Source of the DNA: Macrostomum hystrix | Taxonomy: Eukaryota; Platyhelminthes; Macrostomidae | Assembly (NCBI GenBank): GCA_950097015.1 | Contig: CATNEN010000033.1 | Span: forward strand, 4,199,501 to 4,263,500 | Direction: 5' to 3' | DNA length: 64,000 nt | Shown: positions 10,835 through 22,900 of the stretch, in pieces | Numbering within the stretch: position 1 is the stretch's first letter | Layout: each line of letters opens with the position of its first letter | The notes under the pieces: model-generated | Seen by the model: the letters and a program-made list of their open reading frames with translations, nothing else | Databases searched by the model: none | Told to the model about the DNA's origin: nothing | Position numbers and translations under genes: made by a program

Positions 10835-12302
10835 GAAGGAAATAGGAGAAGGGAATGGGAGAAGGAAATGGGAGAAGGGAATGGGAGAAGGAAATGGGAG
10901 AAGGAAATGGGAGAATGGAATGGGAGAAGGAAATGGGAGAAGGGAATGGGAGAAGAGAATGGGAGAATGGAATGGGAGAAGGGAATGGGAGGAGGGACTG
11001 AAGGTAATGGGATAAGGAAATGGGAGAATGGAATGGGAGAAGGGAATGGGAGAAGGGAATGGGAGAAGGGAATGGGAGAAGGGAATGGGAGAAGGGAATG
11101 GGAGAAGGGACTGAAGGTAATGGGATAAGAAAATGGGAGAATGGAATGGGAGAAGAGAATGGGAGAAGTGAATGGGAGAATGGAATGGGAGAAGAGAATG
11201 GGAGAAGAGAATGGGAGAATGGAATGGGAGAATGGAATGGGAGAAGAGAATGGGAGAAGAGAATGGGAGAATGGAATGGGAGAAGAGAATGGGAGAAGAG
11301 AATGGGAGAAGAGAATGGGAGAAGGGAATGGGAGAATGGAATGGGAGAATGGAATGGGAGAAGAGAATGGGAGAAGAGAATGGGAGAAGTGAATGGGAGA
11401 AGGGAATGGGAGAAGGGAATGGGAGAAGGGAATGGGAGAAGTGAATGGGAGAATGGAATGGGAGAAGTGAATGGGAGAAGGGAATGGGAGAAGAGAATGG
11501 GAGAATGGAATGGGAGAAGGGAATGGGAGAAGGGAATGGGAGAATGGAATGGGAGAAGTGAATGGGAGAAGTGAATGGGAGAAGTGAATGGGAGAAGTGA
11601 ATGGGAGAAGTGAATGGGAGAAGTGAATGGGAGAAGGGAATGGGAGAAGAGAATGGGAGAATGGAATGGGATAAGGAAATGGGAGAAGAGAATGGGAGAA
11701 TGGAATGGGAGAAGAGAATGGGAGAAGAGAATGGGAGAAGAGAATGGGAGAAGGGAATGGGAGAATGGAATGGGAGAATGGAATGGGAGAAGTGAATGGG
11801 AGAATGGAATGGGAGAAGTGAATGGGAGAATGGAATGGGATAAGGAAATGGGAGAATGGAATGGGAGAAGGGAATGGGAGAAGGGAATGGGAGAAGTGAA
11901 TGGGAGAATGGAATGGGATAAGGAAATGGGAGAATGGAATGGGAGAAGGGAATGGGAGAAGGGAATGGGAGAAGTGAATGGGAGAATGGAATGGGAGAAT
12001 GGAATGGGATAAGGAAATGGGAGAATGGAATGGGAGAAGGGAATGGGAGAAGGGAATGGGAGAAGTGAATGGGAGAAGTGAATGGGAGAATGGAATGGGA
12101 TAAGGAAATGGGAGAATGGAATGGGAGAAGGGAATGGGAGAAGGGAATGGGAGAAGGGAATGGGAGAAGGGAATGGGAGAAGGGAATGGGAGAAGGGAAT
12201 GGGAGAAGGGAATGGGAGAAGGGAATGGGAGAATGGAATGGGAGAAGGGAATGGGAGAAGGGAATGAGAGAATGGATTGAGAGAATGGAATGGGAGAAGG
12301 AA
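10835..12302. repeat. 13-bp minisatellite GAATGGGAGAAGG
   Basis: About 110 copies with AGAG, AAGT and AATG variants. Both a purine-rich and a pyrimidine-rich strand exist. The pyrimidine strand is free of stops in all three frames, giving spurious frames of more than 500 codons. Confidence 0.97.
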
Positions 12303-12777
12303 TGGTATTGAAGTAGGGGGGTTTGCAAAGGAGAAGCAATGAGTTGACAGGACATGGACAGACAATCAGTTTACTCAGTGTACTCGTACGCTCTTCTGAG
12401 CAAGCGATAGTGAAAAAACTGAATCAGAACAGGAACCGACCTTGCTTGCTAAACTTTAGTGCAGAAAATCGTTTGCACAGCAAGAAAAGATCAACCGCAC
12501 TGCAGCTGATCTCACCGCGTTGGCTCACGCCAGAGGGTAGACACAATTCTGAGCAGTCAGCAGGTTAAAGTGCAAGCGAACTGAGAACTCCGATTGTCTA
12601 TTCGCCAAAGCGTGGGTGAAAAATGAACGCACCATTTATGGGAAGCAGCAGGTTGGAATTCAGGAATGCAAATGATCCCGATTAACTGCTCAAGCAATAG
12701 CCGCTGCTCAAACTTTGGGATAACAATGCTACGCAGCACTTGCGTGTCACATGATGAAAATATCGAAGCTGACAATT
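12303..12777. other. Unique spacer between arrays
   Basis: About 475 bp without a supported gene, between the 13-bp and 22-bp arrays. Confidence 0.4.
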
Positions 12778-14085
12778 CACAATCACAGCACTGAGTATTC
12801 ACAATCACAGCACTGAGTATTCACAATCACAGCACTGAATATTCACAATCACAGCACTGAATATTCACAATCACAGCACTGAATATTCACAATCACAGCA
12901 CTGAATATTCACAATCACAGCACTGAATATTCACAATCACAGCACTGAGTATTCACAATCACAGCACTGAATATTCACAATCACAGCACTGAATATTCAC
13001 AATCACAGCACTGAGTATTCACAATCACAGCACTGAGTATTCACAATCACAGCACTGAGTATTCGCAATCACAGCACTGAGTATTCGCAATCACAGCACT
13101 GAATATTCACAATCACAGCACTGAATATTCACAATCACAGCACTGAATATTCACAATCACAGCACTGAGTATTCACAATCACAGCACTGAATATTCACAA
13201 TCACAGCACTGAGTATTCACAATCACAGCACTGAGTATTCACAATCACAGCACTGAGTATTCACAATCACAGCACTGAATATTCACAATCACAGCACTGA
13301 GTATTCACAATCACAGCACTGAGTATTCACAATCACAGCACTGAATATTCACAATCACAGCACTGAATATTCACAATCACAGCACTGAATATTCACAATC
13401 ACAGCACTGAATATTCACAATCACAGCACTGAGTATTCACAATCACAGCACTGAGTATTCACAATCACAGCACTGAATATTCACAATCACAGCACTGAGT
13501 ATTCACAATCACAGCACTGAGTATTCACAATCACAGCACTGAATATTCACAATCACAGCACTGAATATTCACAATCACAGCACTGAATATTCACAATCAC
13601 AGCACTGAATATTCACAATCACAGCACTGAGTATTCACAATCACAGCACTGAATATTCACAATCACAGCACTGAGTATTCACAATCACAGCACTGAGTAT
13701 TCACAATCACAGCACTGAGTATTCACAATCACAGCACTGAATATTCACAATCACAGCACTGAGTATTCACAATCACAGCACTGAGTATTCACAATCACAG
13801 CACTGAGTATTCACAATCACAGCACTGAATATTCGCAATCACAGCACTGAGTATTCACAATCACAGCACTGAGTATTCACAATCACAGCACTGAATATTC
13901 ACAATCACAGCACTGAGTATTCACAATCACAGCACTGAATATTCACAATCACAGCACTGAATATTCACAATCACAGCACTGAATATTCACAATCACAGCA
14001 TTGAATATTCACAAACACAGCACTGAATATTCACAATCACAGCACTGAGTATTCACAATCACAGCACTGAATATTCACAATCATT
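12778..14085. repeat. 22-bp minisatellite, core ATTCACAATCACAGCACTGA
   Basis: About 59 highly homogeneous copies. The main variation is GAGTATTC versus GAATATTC at one position, with rare TTCGCAATC copies. Confidence 0.97.
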
Positions 14086-14514
14086 CGTTTACAAGTTGTA
14101 AAAACGATTTTTGAAAGCATTTTTTCAGAATGTAAGTTAGAATGGCAAAATAAATAGTCAGTAAATAAGATGGTTATTATTTTAATCCGCCACCAAAACA
14201 GCAGATGCGTGAGTCTGCCAACGCTCATTTCTTGAGCAAGCAAAACAGTTTTCGTTTTTTTTATAAAAATATATTTTTAAGGCGGCCTTTAGAAGGCCGA
14301 CACAAAACTACAAATTTTTATAGCTATATTTAGCACCACACCGGTCATGTCATACAAGCACATATGGCAAAACACAAATGGCTTAAATGTACCAAAAGAT
14401 GACAGACGCGCCACAGTTGCTTGAAGGCTCACGAGAAACTGACAGAAATGCATTTAAAAGTAAAAACATCAAGTACAGAACAACAAGAATGAAAAACAGA
14501 CAACATGAAATAAA
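14086..14514. other. Unique spacer between arrays
   Basis: AT-rich sequence between two unrelated 22-bp arrays. A GGCGGCCTTTAGAAGGCCG stretch near 14281 can form a small hairpin. No gene seen. Confidence 0.4.
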
Positions 14515-15706
14515 CACCTGAACCTATGAACTGTCACACCTGAACCTATGAACTGTCACACCTGAACCTATGAACTGTCACACCTGAACCTATGAACTGT
14601 CACACCTGAACCCATGAACTGTCACACCTGAACCTATGAACTGTCACACCTGAACCTATGAACTGTCACACCTGAACCTATGAACTGTCACACCTGAACC
14701 TATGAACTGTCACACCTGAACCTATGAACTGTCACACCTGAACCTACGAACTGTCACACCTGAACCTATGAACTGTCACACCTGAACCTATGAACTGTCA
14801 CACCTGAACCTATGAACTGTCACACCTGAACCTACGAACTGTCACACCTGAACCTATGAACTGTCACACCTGAACCTACGAACTGTCACACCTGAACCTA
14901 CGAACTGTCACATATGAACCTATGAACTGTCACACCTGAACCTATGAACTGTCACACCTGAACCTATGAACTGTCACACCTGAACCTATGAACTGTCACA
15001 CCTGAACCTATGAACTGTCACACCTGAACCTATGAACTGTCACACCTGAACCTATGAACTGTCACACCTGAACCTATGAACTGTCACACCTGAACCTATG
15101 AACTGTCACACCTGAACCTATGAACTGTCACACCTGAACCTATGAACTGTCACACCTGAACCTACGAACTGTCACACCTGAACCTATGAACTGTCACACC
15201 TGAACCTACGAACTGTCACACCTGAACCTACGAACTGTCACATATGAACCTATGAACTGTCACACCTGAACCTATGAACTGTCACACCTGAACCTATGAA
15301 CTGTCACACCTGAACCTATGAACTGTCACACCTGAACCTATGAACTGTCACACCTGAACCTATGAACTGTCACACCTGAACCTATGAACTGTCACACCTG
15401 AACCTATGAACTGTCACACCTGAACCTATGAACTGTCACACCTGAACCTATGAACTGTCACACCTGAACCTATGAACTGTCACACCTGAACCTATGAACT
15501 GTCACACCTGAACCCATGAACTGTCACACCTGAACCTATGAACTGTCACACCTGAACCTATGAACTGTCACACCTGAACCTATGAACTGTCACACCTGAA
15601 CCCATGAACTGTCACACCTGAACCTATGAACTGTCACACCTGAACCTATGAACTGTCACACCTGAACCCATGAACTGTCACACCTGAACCTATGAACTGT
15701 CACATT
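14515..15706. repeat. 22-bp minisatellite, core CACACCTGAACCTATGAACT
   Basis: About 54 copies. The rare CATATGAACC variant occurs at 14911 and 15241, exactly 330 bp (15 units) apart, marking an internal block duplication. Confidence 0.97.
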
Positions 15707-16176
15707 TTCTAACTACTAAATAACCTACTCAGTCTCACTGTCACACGTCGACGTATTAAGGAACTGTCTGAAAATTAAATAATTTTGGTGCACCTTTCTT
15801 GAAAAAAAGCTATATGCAGCACAACAAACACGAGAAGGAAAAAATAGACGAATATGTAAAAAGGTAGCACTTTGTTTTGTAAAAAACGGACCATAATTTG
15901 CAATGGAAACAAAAAGTACCAAATGCCTTCAAAAATAAAAGCTATAAAAATGCTACTTAAAAATATTTGTTACATGGAATTTACGAGGAGAAAAAATACT
16001 AAACACCGGTGATATTTAATAAGAGAAAAAACTTATTGATTTTCAAATGTTGTCATTAGCAACCAATACGAGTATGTTGTTAGATTGAAAAAACTGAAAA
16101 GTATGATACAAAAAAGCAAAAAAATTTTATTGACAACACAACAAAAATTGTCCGGCAAAGAAATAAAATCAACAAT

Positions 16177-16231
<55 letters not shown>

Positions 16232-16435
16232 AGTTACATAAATTGATGATGCTGATGTGCCACTGAGTTTGACCAGCTGTTGTGCGTACTGAACGGTGAG
16301 ACACTCTGAAACAAAGGATTTTTATGCATCTTAATATATAAAATAGTATAAAAGTTCTAGTAGGCTACTAGTGTAAAGTAGAAAAGGTAGTGTAGATTGT
16401 AGCATTCAACGCGATATAGAAGATTGTGGACAACA
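15707..16435. other. AT-rich spacer with CAG microsatellite
   Basis: Apart from the (CAG)n tract at 16177-16231 nothing is recognised. Confidence 0.4.
16177..16231. repeat. (CAG)n microsatellite, about 18 units, non-coding
   Basis: An uninterrupted AGC/CAG run in AT-rich sequence with no supported exon around it. The other CAG tracts in the window encode polyglutamine in exons. Confidence 0.9.
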
Positions 16436-17475
16436 CGGTACACGGTAGACAAGAGAGTAGACTAGGAGATGGTAGACAAGAGAGTAGACTAGGAGATGGT
16501 AGACAAGAGAGTAGACTAGGAGATGGTAGACAAGAGAGTAGACTAGGAGATGGTAGACAAGAGAGTAGACTAGGAGATGGTAGACAAGAGAGTAGACTAG
16601 GAGATGGTAGACAAGAGAGTAGACTAGGAGATGGTAGACAAGAGAGTATACTAGGAGATGGTAGACAAGAGAGTAGACTAGGAGATGGTAGACAAGAGAG
16701 TAGACTAGGAGATGGTAGACAAGAGAGTAGACTAGGAGATGGTAGACAAGAGAGTAGACTAGGAGATGGTAGACAAGAGAGTAGACTAGGAGATGGTAGA
16801 CAAGAGAGTAGACTAGGAGATGGTAGACAAGAGAGTAGACTAGGAGATGGTAGACAAGAGAGTAGACTAGGAGATGGTAGACAAGAGAGTAGACTAGGAG
16901 ATGGTAGACAAGAGAGTAGACTAGGAGATGGTAGACAAGAGAGTATACTAGGAGATGGTAGACAAGAGAGTAGACTAGGAGATGGTAGACAAGAGAGTAG
17001 ACTAGGAGATGGTAGACAAGAGAGTTGACTAGGAGATGGTAGACAAGAGAGTAGACTGGTAGATGGTAGGCAAGAGAGTAGACTAGGAGATGGTAGACAA
17101 GAGAGTAGACTAGGAGATGGTAGACAAGAGAGTAGACTAGGAGATGGTAGACAAGAGAGTAGACTAGGAGATGGTAGACAAGAGAGTAGACTAGGAGATG
17201 GTAGACAAGAGAGTAGACTAGGAGATGGTAGACAAGAGAGTAGACTAGGAGATGGTAGACAATAGAGTAGACTAGTAGATGGTAGACAAGAGAGTAGACT
17301 AGGAGATGGTAGACAAGAGAGTAGACTAGAAGATGGTAGACAAGAGAGTAGACTGGTAGATGGTAGACAAGAGAGTAGACTGGTAGATGGTAGGCAAGAG
17401 AATAGACTAGTAGATGGTAGACAAGAGAGTAGACTAGAAGATGGTAGACAAGAGAATAGACTAGGAGATGGTGGT
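16436..17475. repeat. 27-bp minisatellite, core GAGATGGTAGACAAGAGAGT
   Basis: About 38 copies. The 27-bp unit keeps frame, so both strands carry long repetitive open frames (9-residue periods). It begins 40 bp beyond the donor of the TEX14-like exon 9. Confidence 0.97.
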
Positions 17476-17514
17476 AAAGTCTTTCTGAAAGAGACAATTG
17501 AGTAGTGTGCTCAC

Positions 17515-17702
17515 CGACTCCACAGGAGCCACACCGCCGCCGCCGGTCAGACCGACACTCCGGCGCAGTAGGCCGGTTACCCGGTTCGACAATGAGGCCA
17601 GCCAGCCCTTGGGCTCCAGACTCGACGACTCCGAGACCTCGTCGCAGTCGGGCCAGCGATGCGAGGCCTCCAGGTCCGACCACTCAAGGTCGGAGCCATA
17701 GA

Positions 17703-17736
<34 letters not shown>

Positions 17737-18684
17737 GGCGTCTAACGCTGAATCCGTTTCGATAGGATCTTCATAGCCTGAACTGCCGAATCCCACCTGA
17801 GCTGGGGCGATACCTGACGCTCCACCTGAGCTGCCGAATCCCACCTGAGCTGGGGCGATACCTGACGCTCCACCTGAGCTGCCGAATCCCACTTGAGCTG
17901 GGGCGATACCTGACGCTCCACCTGAGCTGCCGAATCCCACTTGAGCTGGGGCGATACCTGACGCTCCACCTGAGCTGCCGAATCCCACTTGAGCTGGGGC
18001 GATACCTGACGCTCCACCTGAGCTGCCGAATCCCACTTGAGCTGGGGCGATACCTGACGCTCCACCTGAGCTGCCGAATCCCACTTGAGCTGGGGCGATA
18101 CCTGACGCTCCACCAGAGCTGCCGAATCCCACTTGAGCTGGGGCGATACCTGACGCTCCACCTGAGCTGCCGAATCCCACTTGAGCTGGGGCGATACCTG
18201 ACGCTCCACCAGAGCTGCCGAATCCCACTTGAGCTTGGCCGATACCTGACGCTCCACCTGAGATGCCCAATCCTACCTGAGCTGGGCCGATACCTGACGC
18301 TCCACCTGAGCTGCCGAATCCCACTTGAGCAGCTGGCATGGCAGTCGCCACCGAGTTGAATCCTGTTCCAGCATTGCTGGTTGTCACTTTAATTGGAGCC
18401 TGGCTGTGAACTGTAATTGGAACACTGGAGTCCCAGCTCTCCGTTGCCTGTGGCGGATTCGGCGCATCCCAGACGCCATCGGCTAGCTGCTGTTGAACGG
18501 CCACTTCTGTCCGTTCTCTGATGACGCCGCTAAAACCTGTCTTCTTGAAGCCGAAACCATGGTGTCTCACTGGGATCTCTTGACCTTCTTCCGATTCGTC
18601 GTCAATCGAGTTGTCATTTTCACCATTAGCATCGTCTTCTAGCTGTATGTTGCTACCGCAACCAAAGCCCCTGCGGCATGCTTT

Positions 18685-18721
<37 letters not shown>

Positions 18722-19931
18722 ACGGGTGCACTGCTAGCGGCGCCGAAGCCTCTCTTCTTGAAGCCGAATCCATGCTGCTTCACGGGAACCTCCTGATCCT
18801 CCTCTGTTTGGTTATCATCCGCATTGTCCTCGTTCCCACCTACTTCTTCCACTTGCTGTGCAATCAGGGGCTTACTACCGAAGCCCCGATGGAGCGGCGG
18901 CTGCTGCTGCTGGTGATTGAGACTTTTCTGCTGTCCGGTGGAAATTTCCGTTGACTGAGAGACGGTGACAGGCGTCCAGCCAGTTTTATTCTGCGGCTGC
19001 GGCTGGCCGATGTGCCCGGCGGAAGCCGAGACTCCGAAGCCCTTCCGCTTGACCTGCACTGCAGCCGCCTGCTGATGCTGCTGATGATATTGATAAAGGC
19101 CTGCCGAGCTAGACGATTCGACAGCAGCAACAACTGGTTGCTGCTTCGCTGGCGAATCCCAGTTTTCGCCCCCGCCTCCGTCATTTTGGGACGGGTCTTG
19201 AATGTGCTCAGCCTGTACCGAATACTTGGATGCTGCTCCAAATCCGCATCTTCGCACAGCCTGCACGGCAGATCCGCAGCAGCTAAAATGATTCTCAGCA
19301 GAGTCGGCGCCGGTGCTCTGCTGCTCAACCTGAACTACCTGAACCAAGCTGGAGGACTGGCTGTGACCGCCGCCGAAGCCAAGCCGCCCTTGTTGAACAG
19401 TCACCGGCTGCGACTCGCCCACGTCACCGGCGGGCGTCGGCGATGCAGCCCGACTCCGCCTTCGGGCTGCGTCCCACTGGCGCTCCTGCACCCGACGCGC
19501 CTCGCAGCGACTCTCTGCCGCCTGCCAGGACCGTCGTGCTTCGCCGAAAGACAACGAAGTCGATTCTATTGGAGTTGGCGATTTCGCTGGCGACGGCGGA
19601 GACTGGCGTCGAAAAGCGACGTGACGCTGCTGGTGCTGCTGATGATTATGTTGAGTTTTGTTATCATCATGAGAGTCGGTCGGGGGCTGCAGGAACACCA
19701 TGCGATAAAGGCCATTGTCCAGTGGATGCAGCACAGCTGGGGCGGTCTGTGGCTGATTTCTGGTGCCGCTGCTGCTGCTGTTGCTGCCACTGCTGGCAAT
19801 GAAAGCTGTGTTAAGCTGTTCTTGAACTGACTCAGTTGGCTGCTGCCAGCGTCCGTGACTGTGGCAGTGACCATCAGGTTGCACTGTCAGCAGCTGAGCA
19901 TCCACAGAGGCGGGCCGGTTGCCGCGTCCGT
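17515..19931 (-). CDS. TEX14: TEX14-like exon 9: Q-rich, GFG-repeat tail
   Basis: A 2417-bp exon, open throughout, begins after a CTCAG acceptor at 19932-19936 and ends at a GTGAGC donor (17509-17514). It encodes about 805 residues with no recognised domain: polyQ runs, histidine-glutamine stretches and a motif of basic or small residues followed by GFG that recurs at least eight times in unique sequence (HGFGFKKRGFG, RGFGCGS and others). Eleven to twelve in-frame copies of a 16-residue unit (QVGFGSSGGASGIAPA) follow at about residues 1327-1513. After the repeats come an acidic segment and RVTGLLRRSVGLTGGGG. The tail has the composition of intrinsically disordered, possibly condensate-forming sequence. 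Reading through the donor would end the protein 16 residues later, inside a minisatellite. Confidence 0.7.
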
Positions 19932-22900
19932 CTGAGTAATCATGCGGATAGCGGAATCATTGTCATTTTAACAAAACTTAAGCCTTTTTCCTTTATTGTC
20001 TTTCTTTGGATAATCTCATCTACCTTGACTTTGATTACCCATTAATCTCAACTTTTGATTACCCATCTACCTCAACTTTTGATTATTCATCTACCTCAAC
20101 TTTTGATTACCCATCTACCTCAACTTTTAATTACCCATCTACCTCAACTTTTGATTAGCCATCTACCTCAACTTTTGATTATTCATCTACCTCAACTTTT
20201 AATTACCCATCTACCTCAACTTTTAATTACCCATCTACCTCAACTTTTAATTACCCATCTACCTCAACTTTTAATTACCCATCTACCTCAACTTTTAATT
20301 ACCCATCTACCTCAACTTTGATTAGCCATCTACCTCAAATTTGATTAGCCATCTACCTCAACTTTAATTACCCATCTACCTCAAATTTGATTAGCCATCT
20401 ACCTCAACTTTGATTACCCATCTACCTCAACTTTTAATTACCCATCTACCTCAACTTTTAATTACCCATCTACCTCAAATTTGATTAGCCATCTACCTCA
20501 ACTTTAATTACCCATCTACCTCAACTTTTAATTACCCATCTACCTCAACTTTGATTAGCCAGCAACCTCAACTTTGATTAGCCATCTACCTCAACTTTAA
20601 TTACCCATCTACCTCAACTTTTAATTACCCATCTACCTCAACTTTGATTAGCCAGCAACCTCAACTTTGATTAGCCATCTACCTCAACTTTAATTACCCA
20701 TCTACCTCAAATTTGATTAGCCATCTACCTCAACTTTAATTACCCATCTACCTCAACTTTGATTAGCCATCTACCTCAAATTTGATTAGCCATCTACCTC
20801 AACTTTGATTAGCCATCTACCTCAACTTTGATTAGCCATCTACCTCAACTTTGATTAGCCATCTACCTCAAATTTGATTAGCCATCTACCTCAACTTTAA
20901 TTACCCATCTACCTCAAATTTGATTAGCCATCTACCTCAACTTTGATTACCCATCTACCTCAACTTTTAATTACCCATCTACCTCAACTTTTAATTACCC
21001 ATCTACCTCAAATTTGATTAGCCATCTACCTCAACTTTAATTACCCATCTACCTCAACTTTGATTAGCCAGCAACCTCAACTTTGATTAGCCAGCAACCT
21101 CAACTTTGATTAGCCATCTACCTCAACTTTGATTAGCCATCTACCTCAACTTTGATTAGCCATCTACCTCAAATTTGATTAGCCATCTACCTCAACTTTA
21201 ATTACCCATCTACCTCAAATTTGATTAGCCATCTACCTCAACTTTGATTACCCATCTACCTCAACTTTTAATTACCCATCTACCTCAACTTTTAATTACC
21301 CATCTACCTCAAATTTGATTAGCCATCTACCTCAACTTTAATTACCCATCTACCTCAACTTTTAATTACCCATCTACCTCAACTTTGATTAGCCAGCAAC
21401 CTCAACTTTGATTAGCCATCTACCTCAACTTTTAATTACCCATCTACCTCAACTTTTAATTACCCATCTACCTCAACTTTTAATTACCCATCTACCTCAA
21501 CTTTTAATTACCCATCTACCTCAACTTTTAATTACCCATCTACCTCAACTTTTAATTACCCATCTACCTCAACTTTTAATTACCCATCTACCTCAACTTT
21601 TAATTACCCATCTACCTCAACTTTTAATTACCCATCTACCTCAACTTTTAATTACCCATCTACCTCAACTTTTAATTACCCATCTACCTCAACTTTGATT
21701 AGCCAGCAACCTCAACTTTGATTAGCCATCTACCTCAACTTTTAATTACCCATCTACCTCAACTTTGATTAGCCATCTACCTCAAATTTGATTAGCCATC
21801 TACCTCAACTTTAATTACCCATCTACCTCAAATTTGATTAGCCATCTACCTCAACTTTGATTACCCATCTACCTCAACTTTTAATTACCCATCTACCTCA
21901 ACTTTTAATTACCCATCTACCTCAAATTTGATTAGCCATCTACCTCAACTTTAATTACCCATCTACCTCAACTTTGATTAGCCAGCAACCTCAACTTTGA
22001 TTAGCCATCTACCTCAACTTTAATTACCCATCTACCTCAACTTTTAATTACCCATCTACCTCAACTTTGATTAGCCAGCAACCTCAACTTTGATTAGCCA
22101 TCTACCTCAACTTTAATTACCCATCTACCTCAAATTTGATTAGCCATCTACCTCAACTTTAATTACCCATCTACCTCAACTTTGATTAGCCATCTACCTC
22201 AACTTTGATTAGCCATGTACCTCAACTTTGATTAGCCAGCAACCTCAACTTTGATTAGCCATCTACCTCAACTTTGATTAGCCATCTACCTCAACTTTGA
22301 TTAGCCATCTACCTCAACTTTGATTAGCCAGCAACCTCAACTTTGATTAGCCATCTACCTCAACTTTGATTAGCCATCTACCTCAACTTTGATTAGCCAG
22401 CAACCTCAACTTTGATTAGCCATCTACCTCAACTTTGATTAGCCAGCAACCTCAACTTTGATTAGACAGCAACCTCAACTTTGATTAGCCAGCAACCTCA
22501 ACTTTGATTAGCCAGCAACCTCAACTTTGATTAGCCAGCAACCTCAACTTTGATTAGACAGCAACCTCAACTTTTAATTACCCATCTACCTCAACTTTGA
22601 TTAGCCATCTACCTCAACTTTTAATTACCCATCTACCTCAACTTTGATTAGCCATCTACCTCAACTTTTAATTACCCATCTACCTCAACTTTGATTAGCC
22701 ATCTACCTCAACTTTTAATTACCCATCTACCTCAACTTTGATTAGCCATCTACCTCAACTTTGATTAGCCAGCAACCTCAACTTTGATTAGCCAGCAACC
22801 TCAACTTTGATTAGCCAGCAACCTCAACTTTGATTAGCCATCTACCTCAACTTTGATTAGCCATCTACCTCAACTTTGATTACCCATCTACCTCAACTTT

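Noticed and set aside
10524-12365. Minus-strand frames of 525-613 codons rich in Ser, Pro, Phe and Leu
   Set aside because: Pure 13-bp array translation, open in all three frames; compositional artefact.
16406-17683. Open frames of VYHLLVYSL and ESRLGDGRQ repeats on opposite strands
   Set aside because: A 27-bp unit keeps frame on both strands; no flanking gene structure in those frames.
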